Shown here one piece after another: positions 21,975 to 29,111 of a stretch of DNA of 29,111 bases (the stretch's first letter is position 1; each line of letters begins with the position of its first letter). This DNA is from an uncultured Coriobacteriaceae bacterium (GTDB lineage Bacteria; Actinomycetota; Coriobacteriia; Coriobacteriales; UMGS124), in contig UQBS01000036.1 in NCBI GenBank assembly GCA_900539345.1, positions 1-29,111 on the forward strand, in the 5' to 3' direction. The notes under the pieces are model-generated. The model had not been told where the DNA came from and did not search any database. It was given only the letters and a program-made list of their open reading frames with translations. A program made the position numbers and the translations under genes.

Positions 21975-23060
21975 ATGGCAAGCGTGCTTGTCGCCATGAG
22001 CGGCGGCGTGGATTCGAGCGTGACCGCGTACCTGCTCACCCAGCAGGGCCACGACTGCGTGGGAGCCACCATGCGCCTGTGGAACGATCCCGAAGCGGCG
22101 GCGAAGCAGGGAAAGACCTGCTGCAGCATCGACGACGTCGAGGATGCCCGCAGCGTGTGCCGGCGACTCGGCATCCCCCACTACGCCTTTGACATGACCG
22201 AGGAGTTCGAGGAGCATGTCGTGGGGCGCTTTGCGCGTGCCTATGAGAGCGGCCTCACACCCAACCCTTGCATCGACTGTAACCGCTTCATGAAGTTCGA
22301 CCTGCTCCTGCACCGCGCCCGTGAGCTGGGCTGCGACTACATCGCCACGGGACATTACGTGCAGGTAGGCCGCGAAGAGAAGGGTCGTTGCACGCTCAGC
22401 AAGGCGGCCGACCCCGCAAAGGATCAGAGCTACGTGCTCTACGCACTCACGCAAGACCAGCTCGCGCACACGATGTTCCCCCTGGGCGGACTCACGAAGC
22501 CGGAAGTTCGCGCCATCGCCGAGGAGCAGGGCTTTCGCAACGCCCACAAGGCAGAGAGCCAGGACATCTGCTTCGTGCCCGACGGCGACTACCTGGCCTT
22601 TCTTGAGCGCAGGCGGGGTTGCCCGTATGAGGCAGGCGCCATCCTCACGCCCGACGGCACGCGCGTGGGCACGCACAAGGGCGCAGCAGGCTACACGATC
22701 GGCCAGCGCAAGGGCCTGGGCGTGGCGCTGCGCGAGCCCATGTACGTCTGCGCCAAGGACATGGCCGCCAACACTGTGACGTTAGGCCCCCAGGAGATGC
22801 TCATGGCATCTAGCTGCACCGTTGCCGATTGGAACTGGGTCTGGCCGCAACGCTGCCCGCAAGACGAGCCCCTTGCCTGCGCCGTGAAGACGCATTACCG
22901 CCAGCGCGAACAGCCCGCTCGCCTTACGGCCTTGCCCGATGGACGCGTGCGCGTTGACTTCGACGAACCCCAGCGCGCCATGACGCCCGGTCAGGCAGCC
23001 GTTGCCTATGTGGGCAATCAGGTCGTGGGCGGCGGCACCATCGAGAGCACGGGCGAGTAG
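21975..23060 (+). CDS. mnmA: tRNA-specific 2-thiouridylase
   Basis: MnmA (361 aa) installs the 2-thio group on U34 of Lys, Glu and Gln tRNAs. It carries the ATP-pyrophosphatase loop SGGVDSS (9-15), the first catalytic Cys in TPNPCIDCN (C99) and the second in ESQDICF (C199), the E. coli-like pair that handles the persulfide. The central ATGHYVQVG and YTIGQRKGLG segments and the C-terminal beta-barrel are present. ATG 21975 has GGGGGA upstream. It is encoded directly after its probable sulfur donor, the desulfurase, and four bases before a TatD-like gene. Confidence 0.96.
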   Translation: MASVLVAMSGGVDSSVTAYLLTQQGHDCVGATMRLWNDPEAAAKQGKTCCSIDDVEDARSVCRRLGIPHYAFDMTEEFEEHVVGRFARAYESGLTPNPCIDCNRFMKFDLLLHRARELGCDYIATGHYVQVGREEKGRCTLSKAADPAKDQSYVLYALTQDQLAHTMFPLGGLTKPEVRAIAEEQGFRNAHKAESQDICFVPDGDYLAFLERRRGCPYEAGAILTPDGTRVGTHKGAAGYTIGQRKGLGVALREPMYVCAKDMAANTVTLGPQEMLMASSCTVADWNWVWPQRCPQDEPLACAVKTHYRQREQPARLTALPDGRVRVDFDEPQRAMTPGQAAVAYVGNQVVGGGTIESTGE

Positions 23061-23064
23061 GGCG

Positions 23065-23997
23065 ATGGAAGAGACAAGCGTGCGCCAACAGGAGACGGCC
23101 ACACTGGAGCATAGAGGTGCCGTGAGCGTCCCTCGGCTCGGCCGGCCCCTGGGGTTGAGTTCTCATCAAGGCAGCGCCGCAACGTTGGGGCGGAAAAAGT
23201 CCGAGGGACAGCCTCAGCCCAACCGGCGCACAGAACACAACGCCGCCGAGACTCCCCCTCTCCCCCAAACGCTTGCCCGCGATGTCTTCGGCGATGGGTT
23301 TGTGCTGGCCGATATGCACTGCCACCTGGACTTTTCTTCCGATATGGCGGCCTTGGCCCGCCTTGCGCAGGCGCATGGCGTGGCGGCGTTCTCCAACACC
23401 GTCACACCTGAGGGTTACCTTGCGGCGAGCAAGGCACTTGTAAGCTTCCCCAACGTGCGCGTGGGCGTGGGGCTACACCCCTGGTGGGTGGCCGACGGGC
23501 GCTGCGGCACTGAGCAGGTCGAACTCGCATGCCGGCTCATTCAAAAGACGCGCTTCGTGGGTGAGGTGGGCCTCGACTTCGCACCTCGGCGCGAGGGCAC
23601 GTTTGAGACGCAGCTTGACGCCTTCGAGCGCATCGTCGACGCATGCTGCGCCCAAGGTGGCAAGGTGATTTCCATCCATGCCGTGCGCTCGGCAACCGCC
23701 GTGCTCGACGTGCTCGAACGCCGCCATGCCACGCGCAGCAACGCCTGCATCCTGCACTGGTTCTCGGGTTCCTCCCAGGAGCTTGCCCGCGCCCGTGAGC
23801 TGGGATGTCACTTCTCGGTGAACCCCAACATGCTCGCCACCAAGCGCGGCCGCGCCTACGTACGGCAGATTCCCCCCAAGCGGCTTCTCCTCGAAACCGA
23901 CCTGCCCGATGAGGGAACGGACGCCGCCCAAGCAGGACCCGCATGGATCGCCCAGCTAGAACATGCAGCCGAGCTGCTTGGCAAAATTCTTGGCTGA
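23065..23997 (+). CDS. TatD-family metal-dependent hydrolase
   Basis: From residue 80 on this is a TatD-type TIM-barrel hydrolase: ADMHCHLDF (metal-binding HxH), GVGLHPWW, GEVGLDFAPRR (metal-binding Glu), VISIHAV, ILHWFSG and LLLETDLP. Family members are Mg-dependent DNases or related phosphoesterases; the substrate here is unknown. With ATG 23065, four bases after mnmA and near an AGGG, the protein is 310 residues and has an unusual N-terminal tail of about 79 residues that is polar and low in structure. A GTG at 23302 would give a standard 231-residue enzyme, but its ribosome site is weak. The true start is unresolved. Confidence 0.8.
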   Translation: MEETSVRQQETATLEHRGAVSVPRLGRPLGLSSHQGSAATLGRKKSEGQPQPNRRTEHNAAETPPLPQTLARDVFGDGFVLADMHCHLDFSSDMAALARLAQAHGVAAFSNTVTPEGYLAASKALVSFPNVRVGVGLHPWWVADGRCGTEQVELACRLIQKTRFVGEVGLDFAPRREGTFETQLDAFERIVDACCAQGGKVISIHAVRSATAVLDVLERRHATRSNACILHWFSGSSQELARARELGCHFSVNPNMLATKRGRAYVRQIPPKRLLLETDLPDEGTDAAQAGPAWIAQLEHAAELLGKILG

Positions 23998-24096
23998 GTC
24001 GCGCCCCTTACCCTCGCACGCGCCATTGGCATAGCCTGCTAGCGCCAGCCACCGCACCGTCAGCCATGTCTTGGGCCCGGTTCGGGTTCGACCCAA

Positions 24097-24125
24097 TTGA
24101 GGGAGACTTCCGTATCAGTTAAAAT
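24097..24125 (+). promoter_or_regulatory. Promoter of the structured RNA
   Basis: TTGAGG (24097-24102) and TAAAAT (24120-24125) are separated by exactly 17 bases. The predicted start near 24130 coincides with the first hairpin of the RNA below. No protein-coding gene begins for the next 480 bases. Confidence 0.65.
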
Positions 24126-24127
24126 GC

Positions 24128-24290
24128 GTGGAGGCAAGCTTCCACATACGAGTTTTTCTTTGTGCCCCATGACAGGAATCATCGTCATGGGGCACCATAA
24201 TAGGCAGACGGAAGCCCGGGGGTGAAACGGGCGACGCCGTTACAGGGTTAAGCCGCTAGTAAGGGATGCAGCCCGCTAGCGGCTTCTTTT
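24128..24290 (+). ncRNA. Structured non-coding RNA, possibly the raiA motif
   Basis: An RNA unit of about 163 bases lies between a 17-bp-spaced promoter and a terminator. It holds in order: hairpin GUGGA-x-GC...GC-x-UCCAC (24128-24145); a perfect 12-bp hairpin GUGCCCCAUGAC/GUCAUGGGGCAC (24162-24173/24184-24195); a stem ACGG-aa-GCCCG...CGGGC...CCGU around GGGGUGAAA (about 24208-24240); single-stranded-looking ACAGGGUUAAG; and the end stem AAGCCGCUAG/CUAGCGGCUU followed by CUUUU. There is no open frame of note. The stretch from GGGUGAAACGGGCGACGCC to ACAGGGUUAAGCCG reminds me of the raiA-motif RNA of Firmicutes and Actinobacteria. That name is from memory and unverified. That it is a real RNA gene is much surer than its family. 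Confidence 0.65.
24250..24290 (+). terminator. Terminator of the structured RNA
   Basis: AAGCCGCTAG (24250-24259) pairs with CTAGCGGCTT (24276-24285) and CTTTT follows. Inside the loop GGG and CCC can add a short inner stem. It ends the RNA unit some 320 bases ahead of apt. Confidence 0.8.
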
Positions 24291-24608
24291 GTGCGTCTTT
24301 CCGCTGCGCTTGGAAGCGAGATGGCGGGGACGATACTCATAAGCGCCCCGCCTTCGTTCCCAAAGCATCTCCGAAACAACCCCCGCCAAGCCAAAAAGCG
24401 ACCTTGCGAGGTCAAACAGCCACGTGATGTCCCGAGTCTTCCACCTCCCGCCATTTTGGGAGGCGCCGCCCGCGCGCCCGGACAACCGTCCGGAAAGCAT
24501 GATAGCAATTTCCAGGACACACGAGCGCATTCGACCCAATGGTTTAGAATGGGAGCGTTTGTGCAAACCACGCTGAGCCGGCGGGCCGGCGCTTACGGGA
24601 GGACCACC
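24291..24608. other. Intergenic region ahead of apt
   Basis: No supported gene is seen on either strand. Several short inverted repeats occur: GGCGGGG...CCCCGCC near 24323-24352, CCTCCC-N8-GGGAGG at 24444-24463 and a perfect CCGGAC-AACC-GTCCGG at 24478-24493. TAGAAT at 24545-24550 is the best -10 box for apt, with no clear -35. Nothing matches a purine riboswitch core that I know. Confidence 0.4.
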
Positions 24609-25139
24609 ATGGCCTACGACTTTGAGAGCAAGATCGTCTCCATCCCCGACTACCCCACCCCCGGCGTCATCTTCAAGGATGTCACCACGCTGTTCAAGGA
24701 CGCCGAGGCCTTCGGCGCACTTGTCGGCGAGATTGCCGAGGCTTTTGAGGGCAAGGGCATCACGAAGGTCGTCGGCGCCGAGGCGCGCGGCTTTATGCTG
24801 GGCGCGCCTGTGGCCTACCGCTTGAAGGCAGGCTTCGTACCGGCCCGCAAGCCCGGCAAGCTCCCCCGCGCCACCATCAGCGAGGACTACGCCCTCGAGT
24901 ACGGCACCGCCACGCTCGAGCTGCACGAGGACGCCCTGGACAAGGACGACGTCGTGCTCATCGTTGACGACCTCATGGCCACGGGCGGCACCGCCGTCGC
25001 ACAGGTCAAGCTCGTCGAGCGCCTGGGCGCGCGCGTCGCCGGCCTCGCCTTCCTCATGGAACTCGAGTTCCTGCACCCCCGCCAGACCATCGCCGAGGTC
25101 ACTGACGCTGAGGTATTCTCTGCAGTTAAGGTGAAATAA
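24609..25139 (+). CDS. apt: Adenine phosphoribosyltransferase
   Basis: APT (176 aa) salvages adenine with PRPP to AMP. The N-terminal FESKIVSIPDYPTPGVIFKD is the family start, GAEARGFMLGAPVAYRL follows, and the 13-residue PRPP-binding motif VVLIVDDLMATGGTA lies at 115-129. FVPARKPGKLP is the flexible active-site loop. Length is normal. ATG 24609 has GGGAGG six bases upstream; longer in-frame starts would extend into the hairpin-rich intergenic region. The gene is transcribed alone, after a structured RNA unit and before a terminator-like stem. Confidence 0.95.
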   Translation: MAYDFESKIVSIPDYPTPGVIFKDVTTLFKDAEAFGALVGEIAEAFEGKGITKVVGAEARGFMLGAPVAYRLKAGFVPARKPGKLPRATISEDYALEYGTATLELHEDALDKDDVVLIVDDLMATGGTAVAQVKLVERLGARVAGLAFLMELEFLHPRQTIAEVTDAEVFSAVKVK

Positions 25140-25147
25140 CATCCCAA

Positions 25148-25180
25148 AAGGGCCGCTCAGACAACCGTCGGGCGGCCCTT
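25148..25180 (+). terminator. Terminator-like stem after apt
   Basis: AAGGGCCGC (25148-25156) pairs with GCGGCCCTT (25172-25180) around a 15-base loop, nine bases past the apt stop. The downstream T-run is only two bases on the plus strand, while the minus strand has TTTTGGG, so efficiency on the plus strand is uncertain. Confidence 0.6.
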
Positions 25181-25203
25181 CACGAAGTCATTGCAACTCG
25201 CCT

Positions 25204-25232
25204 TTGACGAACTGGTACGCTGTGCCAATTAC
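25204..25232 (+). promoter_or_regulatory. Possible promoter of the formate dehydrogenase operon
   Basis: TTGACG (25204-25209) is a good -35. AATTAC (25227-25232), 17 bases on, is a weak -10 preceded by TG in TGTGCC. The start would lie about 15-20 bases ahead of the GTG at 25252. Confidence 0.4.
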
Positions 25233-25251
25233 GTATCGAGGGAGAGCAGCA

Positions 25252-27090
25252 GTGAGCAAACTTTCAGTGGTACCTAAGACTTCTGCGGACACCAAGAACG
25301 CCGCAGTGATGGACGAGTTCACGCGCCGCCTCGCCGCAACGCCGGCAGGCATGTGCCCCGTGGCCCTCCAAGTGACGCTCGCCCAGGTGGGCGCGTCGCA
25401 GACATGCGGCAAATGCGTGCCGTGCCGCGACGGTCTGCCCCAACTTGCCCGCATGCTCGGCAAGATCGCCGACTGCGAGGCAGACGCCCAAACGCTCGCC
25501 GACGCCCGGGCCCTGGCCGAGGTCATCCGCGACGCATCGGACTGCGCCATCGGATATGAGACGGCCCGTCAGGTGCTCGCCGGTATGGACGACTTCGCCG
25601 ACGAATACGCAAGCCATATCGAGCAGGGCCACTGCGGCGACGCCGTGCGCCAAACCGTGCCCTGCGAGACGATGTGCCCCGCGCACGTCGACGTGCCTGG
25701 CTACATCGCGCTCACCGCGCAGGGCGACTACGCCGGCGCCATCGCGCACATCCGCAAGGACAACCCCTTCCCCACCGCCTGCGCGCTGGTGTGCGAGCAT
25801 CCCTGCGAGACGCGGTGCCGCCGCACGCTCATCGACGCCCCCGTCAACATCCGCGGCATCAAGAAGTTCGCCGTCGACCAGCTCGCGGCCGACAAGGTCG
25901 CCGTGCCTGCACCCGGCGTTGACACCGGCCGCAAGATTGCCGTCATCGGTGCCGGCCCCTCGGGCCTCACCTGCGCCTACTTTTTGGCCCTCATGGGGCA
26001 CAACGTCACCGTTTTCGAAGAAAAGAAGCAGGCAGGCGGCATGATGCGCTACGGCATCCCGGCCTACCGCTTCCCCCGCGCCCGCCTCGACGAGGATGTG
26101 CGCGCCATCTGCAGCCTGTCCAACATCGAGGTGCGCTATGAGACGCACGTGGGCTGCGAGGAGATGCGCGCCATCGCCGCCACCCACGACGCCGTCTACG
26201 TCGCCATCGGCGCCCACGTTGGTAAAAAGCTGCGCCTGGAGGGGGCCGACGCCGTGGGCGTGAGCTCGGCGGTCGACCTTCTGCGCGGCATCGGCGACGG
26301 ACAGATTCCCGATTTCACCGGCAAGAAGGTCGCGGTCATCGGCGGCGGCAACGTCGCCATGGACTGCGCCCGCACGAGCGTGCGTGCCGGCGCCGAGGAG
26401 GTCAGCGTCGTCTATCGCCGCAGGCTCGAGGACATGACCGCCCTTCCCAGCGAGGTGGAAAGCGCCATCGGCGAGGGTGTGGAGATGATGACCCTCATGT
26501 CGCCCGTCGCCATCGAAGCCGACGAAGCCGGCCACTGCCGTGCCCTCGTGGTACAGCCCCAGATGATCGGCCCCGTGAGCAGGGGCAGGCCGGCGCCTGT
26601 CGACGCGTCCAAACCCCAGCAGCGCGTAGAGGCCGACATCATCCTCATCGCCGTGGGCCAGGACATTGTGAGCACCCCCTTCGAAGAATTCGGCATGCCG
26701 GCCTCGCGCGGCGCCTTCATCGCAAACCCCCAGCTTGAAGTGCCTGACATGCCCGGCATCTTTGTGGGCGGCGACTGCCAGACGGGGCCAGCGACCGTCA
26801 TCAAGGCCATCGGCGCCGGCAAGGTGGCGGCGCGTAACATCGACGAGTACCTGGGATATCACCACAAGCTCGACTGCGGCGTGAAGGCCCCCGCTCCCCT
26901 GCCCAACGACCGCACGCCCAAGGGACGCGTCAACATCGCCGAGCGTCCGGCACGCGTGCGCAAGCACGACTTCGAAGGCGTCGAGGAGCCGATGAGTCTC
27001 GAAGAGGCAACGCAGGAATGCAGCAGGTGTCTGCGATGCGACCACTTTGGCTGCGGCACGCTTGCCGACGGAAGGATCCAATATGCTTAA
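25252..27090 (+). CDS. fdhB: Formate dehydrogenase NAD(P)-linked flavoprotein subunit
   Basis: This 612-residue electron-transfer subunit is built from two parts. Residues about 25-110 match the C-terminal 4Fe-4S tail of NuoF: C-x2-C-x2-C at 52/55/58 and C98 forty residues later. Residues about 125-612 are GltD-like: a Cys-rich double-cluster N-terminus (C138, C142, C181, C185, C189), FAD loop VIGAGPSG at 231-238, NAD(P) loop VIGGGNVAMDC with VVYRR, and GIFVGGDCQTGPATVIKAIGAGK. The end adds CSRCLRCDHFGCG, another possible cluster. GTG 25252 is preferred for its GGGAGAG site. It overlaps fdhA by 8 bases. It resembles the beta subunit of Moorella's NADP-linked formate dehydrogenase (recalled). 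Confidence 0.82.
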   Translation: MSKLSVVPKTSADTKNAAVMDEFTRRLAATPAGMCPVALQVTLAQVGASQTCGKCVPCRDGLPQLARMLGKIADCEADAQTLADARALAEVIRDASDCAIGYETARQVLAGMDDFADEYASHIEQGHCGDAVRQTVPCETMCPAHVDVPGYIALTAQGDYAGAIAHIRKDNPFPTACALVCEHPCETRCRRTLIDAPVNIRGIKKFAVDQLAADKVAVPAPGVDTGRKIAVIGAGPSGLTCAYFLALMGHNVTVFEEKKQAGGMMRYGIPAYRFPRARLDEDVRAICSLSNIEVRYETHVGCEEMRAIAATHDAVYVAIGAHVGKKLRLEGADAVGVSSAVDLLRGIGDGQIPDFTGKKVAVIGGGNVAMDCARTSVRAGAEEVSVVYRRRLEDMTALPSEVESAIGEGVEMMTLMSPVAIEADEAGHCRALVVQPQMIGPVSRGRPAPVDASKPQQRVEADIILIAVGQDIVSTPFEEFGMPASRGAFIANPQLEVPDMPGIFVGGDCQTGPATVIKAIGAGKVAARNIDEYLGYHHKLDCGVKAPAPLPNDRTPKGRVNIAERPARVRKHDFEGVEEPMSLEEATQECSRCLRCDHFGCGTLADGRIQYA

Positions 27091-29111
27091 GCTCACAATC
27101 GACGGCATTGCGGTGGAGGTGCCTGAGGGCGCAACCATCCTTGACGCCGCAAAGAAGGCGGGCATCTATATCCCCACGCTGTGCTTCCTGCAGGGTTGCA
27201 GCGCCGCGGCGTCGTGCCGCGTGTGCGTGGTCGAAGTTGCCGGGCAGGCGAGCCTCTTGGCCGCATGCAACACCCCTGCCCAAAACGGCATGGCGGTGTC
27301 GACCGACACCCCACGCGTGCAGGCAGCCCGCAAATGCGCCCTCGAGCTCGTTCTTTCGCGCCACAACCTCGACTCGACGCATTACTGCTTCTCCTGCCAC
27401 AAGAACGGTGCCTGCGAGCTGCAGGCCGTGTGCCGCCACGTCGGCGTGACGCAGACGCCCTACAAGGTGGATGCGCCCAAGCAGCCCGTGCTCGACGCCA
27501 ACCCCTTCCTGCGCTACGACCCCAACCTGTGCATCGCCTGCCAGCGCTGCGTGGGAGCCTGCAACACGCAGGCACGGGCGCACGCGCTGCATGCCGGCAA
27601 GCGCGGCGTGCGCACCACAATCGAGGCGCCCTTCGGGCCCGACTGGCGCACGACCCAGTGCGAGAGCTGCGGCAACTGTGCCCAGGCTTGCCCCACCGGC
27701 GCCCTCATGGAGAAGCGCCGCGAGGACTACTGCGAGTTTGACACCCACCGCGTGCGCACCACATGCCCGCACTGCGCCGTGGGCTGCCAGCTCGACCTGG
27801 TGGTGCGCGACAACAAGATCATCGACGTCCAGGCCGCACCCGGACCCACGAACAAGTCGATGCTGTGCGTGAAGGGCCGCTCGGCAAGCTTCGACTTCGT
27901 CGACTGCAAGGAACGCCTGCGCACCCCGCTCATCAAGAACCATGAGACGGGCGAGTTTGAGCCGGCGAGCTGGGACGAGGCGCTCGACCTCATCGCCTCC
28001 AAGTTCGGCGAGATCAAGCAGGCCCACGGTGGCGACGCGCTTGCCGCCTTTGCCTGCTCGCGTTCCACCAACGAGGACATCTACCTGCTCGAGAAGATGG
28101 CGAGGTGCGCATTCGAGACGAACAACGTCGACAACTGCGCACGTGTTTGACACGCCCCCACCGTTGCCGGTCTGGCAACCACACTCGGTTCGGGCGCAAT
28201 GACCAACACTATCGACGACATCACGCAGAAGGCCGACACCATCCTGCTCGTGGGCTCCAACCCCGAGGAGGCGCACCCGGTCCTGGGCATGCAGATTCGC
28301 GCCGCCGTTGAGCGCGGCTGCAAGCTCATCGTGGTGGACCCGCGCGACATCAAGCTCGCCGCGCAGGCAGACATCCATCTCAAGCTGAATCCCGGCACCA
28401 ACGTGGCCTTTGCCAACGGCATGGTCAACGTCATGGTGCGCGACGGCCTGGTTGACCGCGACTTCATCGCCCAGAAGACCGAAGGGTTCGAGGCCCTCGA
28501 GGCGCTCGTGGCCGACTACACACCCGACAAGGTCGCACGCATCTGCGGCATCCGCGAGGACGACCTCGTGGCTGCCGCGCATATGTACGCACGCGCCGAG
28601 CGCGCCCCCATCATCTACTGCCTGGGCGTGACGGAACACTCCAGCGGCACCGAAGGCGTCATGGCGCTCTCCAACATCGCCATGGCCTGCGGCAAGCTGG
28701 GCCGCGAGGGCTGCGGCGTGAACCCCATCCGCGGCCAGAACAACGTGCAGGGCGCCTGCGACATGGGTGCCATGCCCACCGACTTCACCGGCTACCAGAA
28801 GGTGGCAAACCCCGAGGTCGTGGCGAAGTTCGAGGCAGCCTGGGGCACAAAGCTCAGCCACACGCCCGGCCTCAAGGCCACCGAGTGCTTCCCCGCCATG
28901 ATTGAGGGGCGCCTGCGCGGCCTCTTCATCTTCGGCGAGGACCCCGTGCGCACCGACCCCGACACGAACCACGTCATCCATGCCCTGGAGTCGCTCGACT
29001 TCCTCGTGGTGGACGACCTCTTCCTCACCGAGACGGCCAAGTACGCCGACGTGGTGCTGCCGGGCCGCAGCTACGCCGAGAAGGACGGCACCTTCACCAA
29101 CACCGAGCGCC
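27083..29111 (+). CDS. fdhA: Selenocysteine formate dehydrogenase, catalytic subunit (3' cut)
   Basis: This CDS runs off the window; 676 codons are present of about 890 expected. It oxidises formate (or reduces CO2) at a bis-MGD Mo/W centre. Order of parts: 2Fe-2S (C34, C45, C48, C62); His-Cys 4Fe-4S (H100, C102, C105, C111); two ferredoxin clusters (C150/153/156/160 and C193/196/199/203); 4Fe-4S of the Mo domain (C228, C231, C235, C262) with K264; then CARV-Sec-HAPTVAG. The Sec codon is the TGA at 28148-28150 (residue 356). Read through it, the frame stays open to 29111 and encodes normal FdhF sequence, including CKLIVVDPRDIKLA, NPIRGQNNVQGACDMG and FGEDPVRTDPD. ATG 27083 has GGAAGGA upstream and overlaps fdhB. 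A stop-at-TGA annotation would wrongly split it. Confidence 0.93.
28148..28179 (+). promoter_or_regulatory. Sec-encoding TGA with bacterial SECIS hairpin
   Basis: TGA at 28148-28150 is followed after 12 bases by a perfect 6-bp stem GTTGCC/GGCAAC (28163-28168/28174-28179) closing a GGTCT loop. The E. coli fdhF element, as recalled, has the same GGUCU loop about 11 bases after its UGA. In bacteria SelB binds this loop and recodes the UGA. The amino acids encoded through the hairpin (HAPTVAGLATTLGSGAM) are those conserved in FdhF, so the element lies inside coding sequence. Confidence 0.9.

Noticed and set aside
24078..24092. tRNA T-arm-like sequence (GGTTCGGGTTCGACC)
   Set aside because: No acceptor, D or anticodon stems can be built around it and no CCA end is present; it lies upstream of the RNA promoter.
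24248..24571. Minus-strand reading frame of about 107 codons upstream of apt
   Set aside because: It crosses the RNA terminator, has no good ribosome site and shows no family resemblance.
28148..28150. Reading the fdhA gene as a truncated pseudogene ended by TGA
   Set aside because: The frame continues open with conserved sequence for over 300 codons, the TGA is at the known Sec position, and a SECIS hairpin follows.
1..29111. CRISPR array, prophage or intact insertion sequence
   Set aside because: No regularly spaced short repeats, phage structural genes or intact transposase were seen; only one decayed transposase piece at the left edge.

Overview
The window looks like chromosome of a high-G+C, Gram-positive anaerobe. 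The gene set and protein styles best fit the Actinomycetota class Coriobacteriia. This is inferred from protein character only; there is no rRNA gene to confirm it. Coding is dense and mostly housekeeping, with one small accessory scar at the left edge.

Layout. (1) 1-1250 is an accessory patch: a frameshifted transposase remnant, a 113-bp piece of a second leuB, and a HEPN/Abi-type gene with a palindromic promoter. (2) 1376-6522, minus strand, is the leucine operon leuA-leuC-leuD-leuB. It has a terminator after leuB and, ahead of leuA, a promoter and a 39-codon leader peptide with three consecutive Leu codons, which together look like a transcription attenuator. (3) 6578-8171 holds a SEC-C protein, a pair of imperfect palindromic repeats and a bidirectional terminator. 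(4) 8195-18473, minus strand, runs in transcription order: Y-family polymerase, YolD-like protein, a 72-residue four-Cys protein, RsmB-type methyltransferase, Rrf2 regulator, a large membrane protein of unknown function, mobA, gatC-gatA-gatB and a DUF1292 protein. (5) 18614-23997, plus strand, is a sulfur block: TSUP exporter, cysK with a strong promoter and operator-like palindrome, cysteine desulfurase, mnmA, and a TatD-like hydrolase. (6) 24097-25139 holds a free-standing structured RNA with its own promoter and terminator (possibly the raiA motif), then apt. (7) 25252-29111 holds a two-gene formate dehydrogenase, cut by the window edge.

The most important correction to a naive annotation is at 28148-28150. 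The in-frame TGA in the catalytic formate dehydrogenase subunit is not a stop. It sits exactly where FdhF-type enzymes carry selenocysteine and is followed at the right distance by a SECIS-like hairpin with a GGUCU loop. The gene therefore runs from 27083 past the window end, with Sec at residue 356. Its partner is a NuoF-tail/GltD-like flavoprotein, so the pair resembles the Sec-containing NADP-dependent formate dehydrogenase of acetogens such as Moorella. mobA, which makes the bis-MGD cofactor such enzymes need, is in the same window.

How the parts connect: cysK makes cysteine, the desulfurase mobilises its sulfur, and MnmA puts that sulfur into tRNA. The nearby four-Cys Rrf2 protein is a candidate regulator of this block. 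GatCAB supplies Gln-tRNA and/or Asn-tRNA by transamidation.
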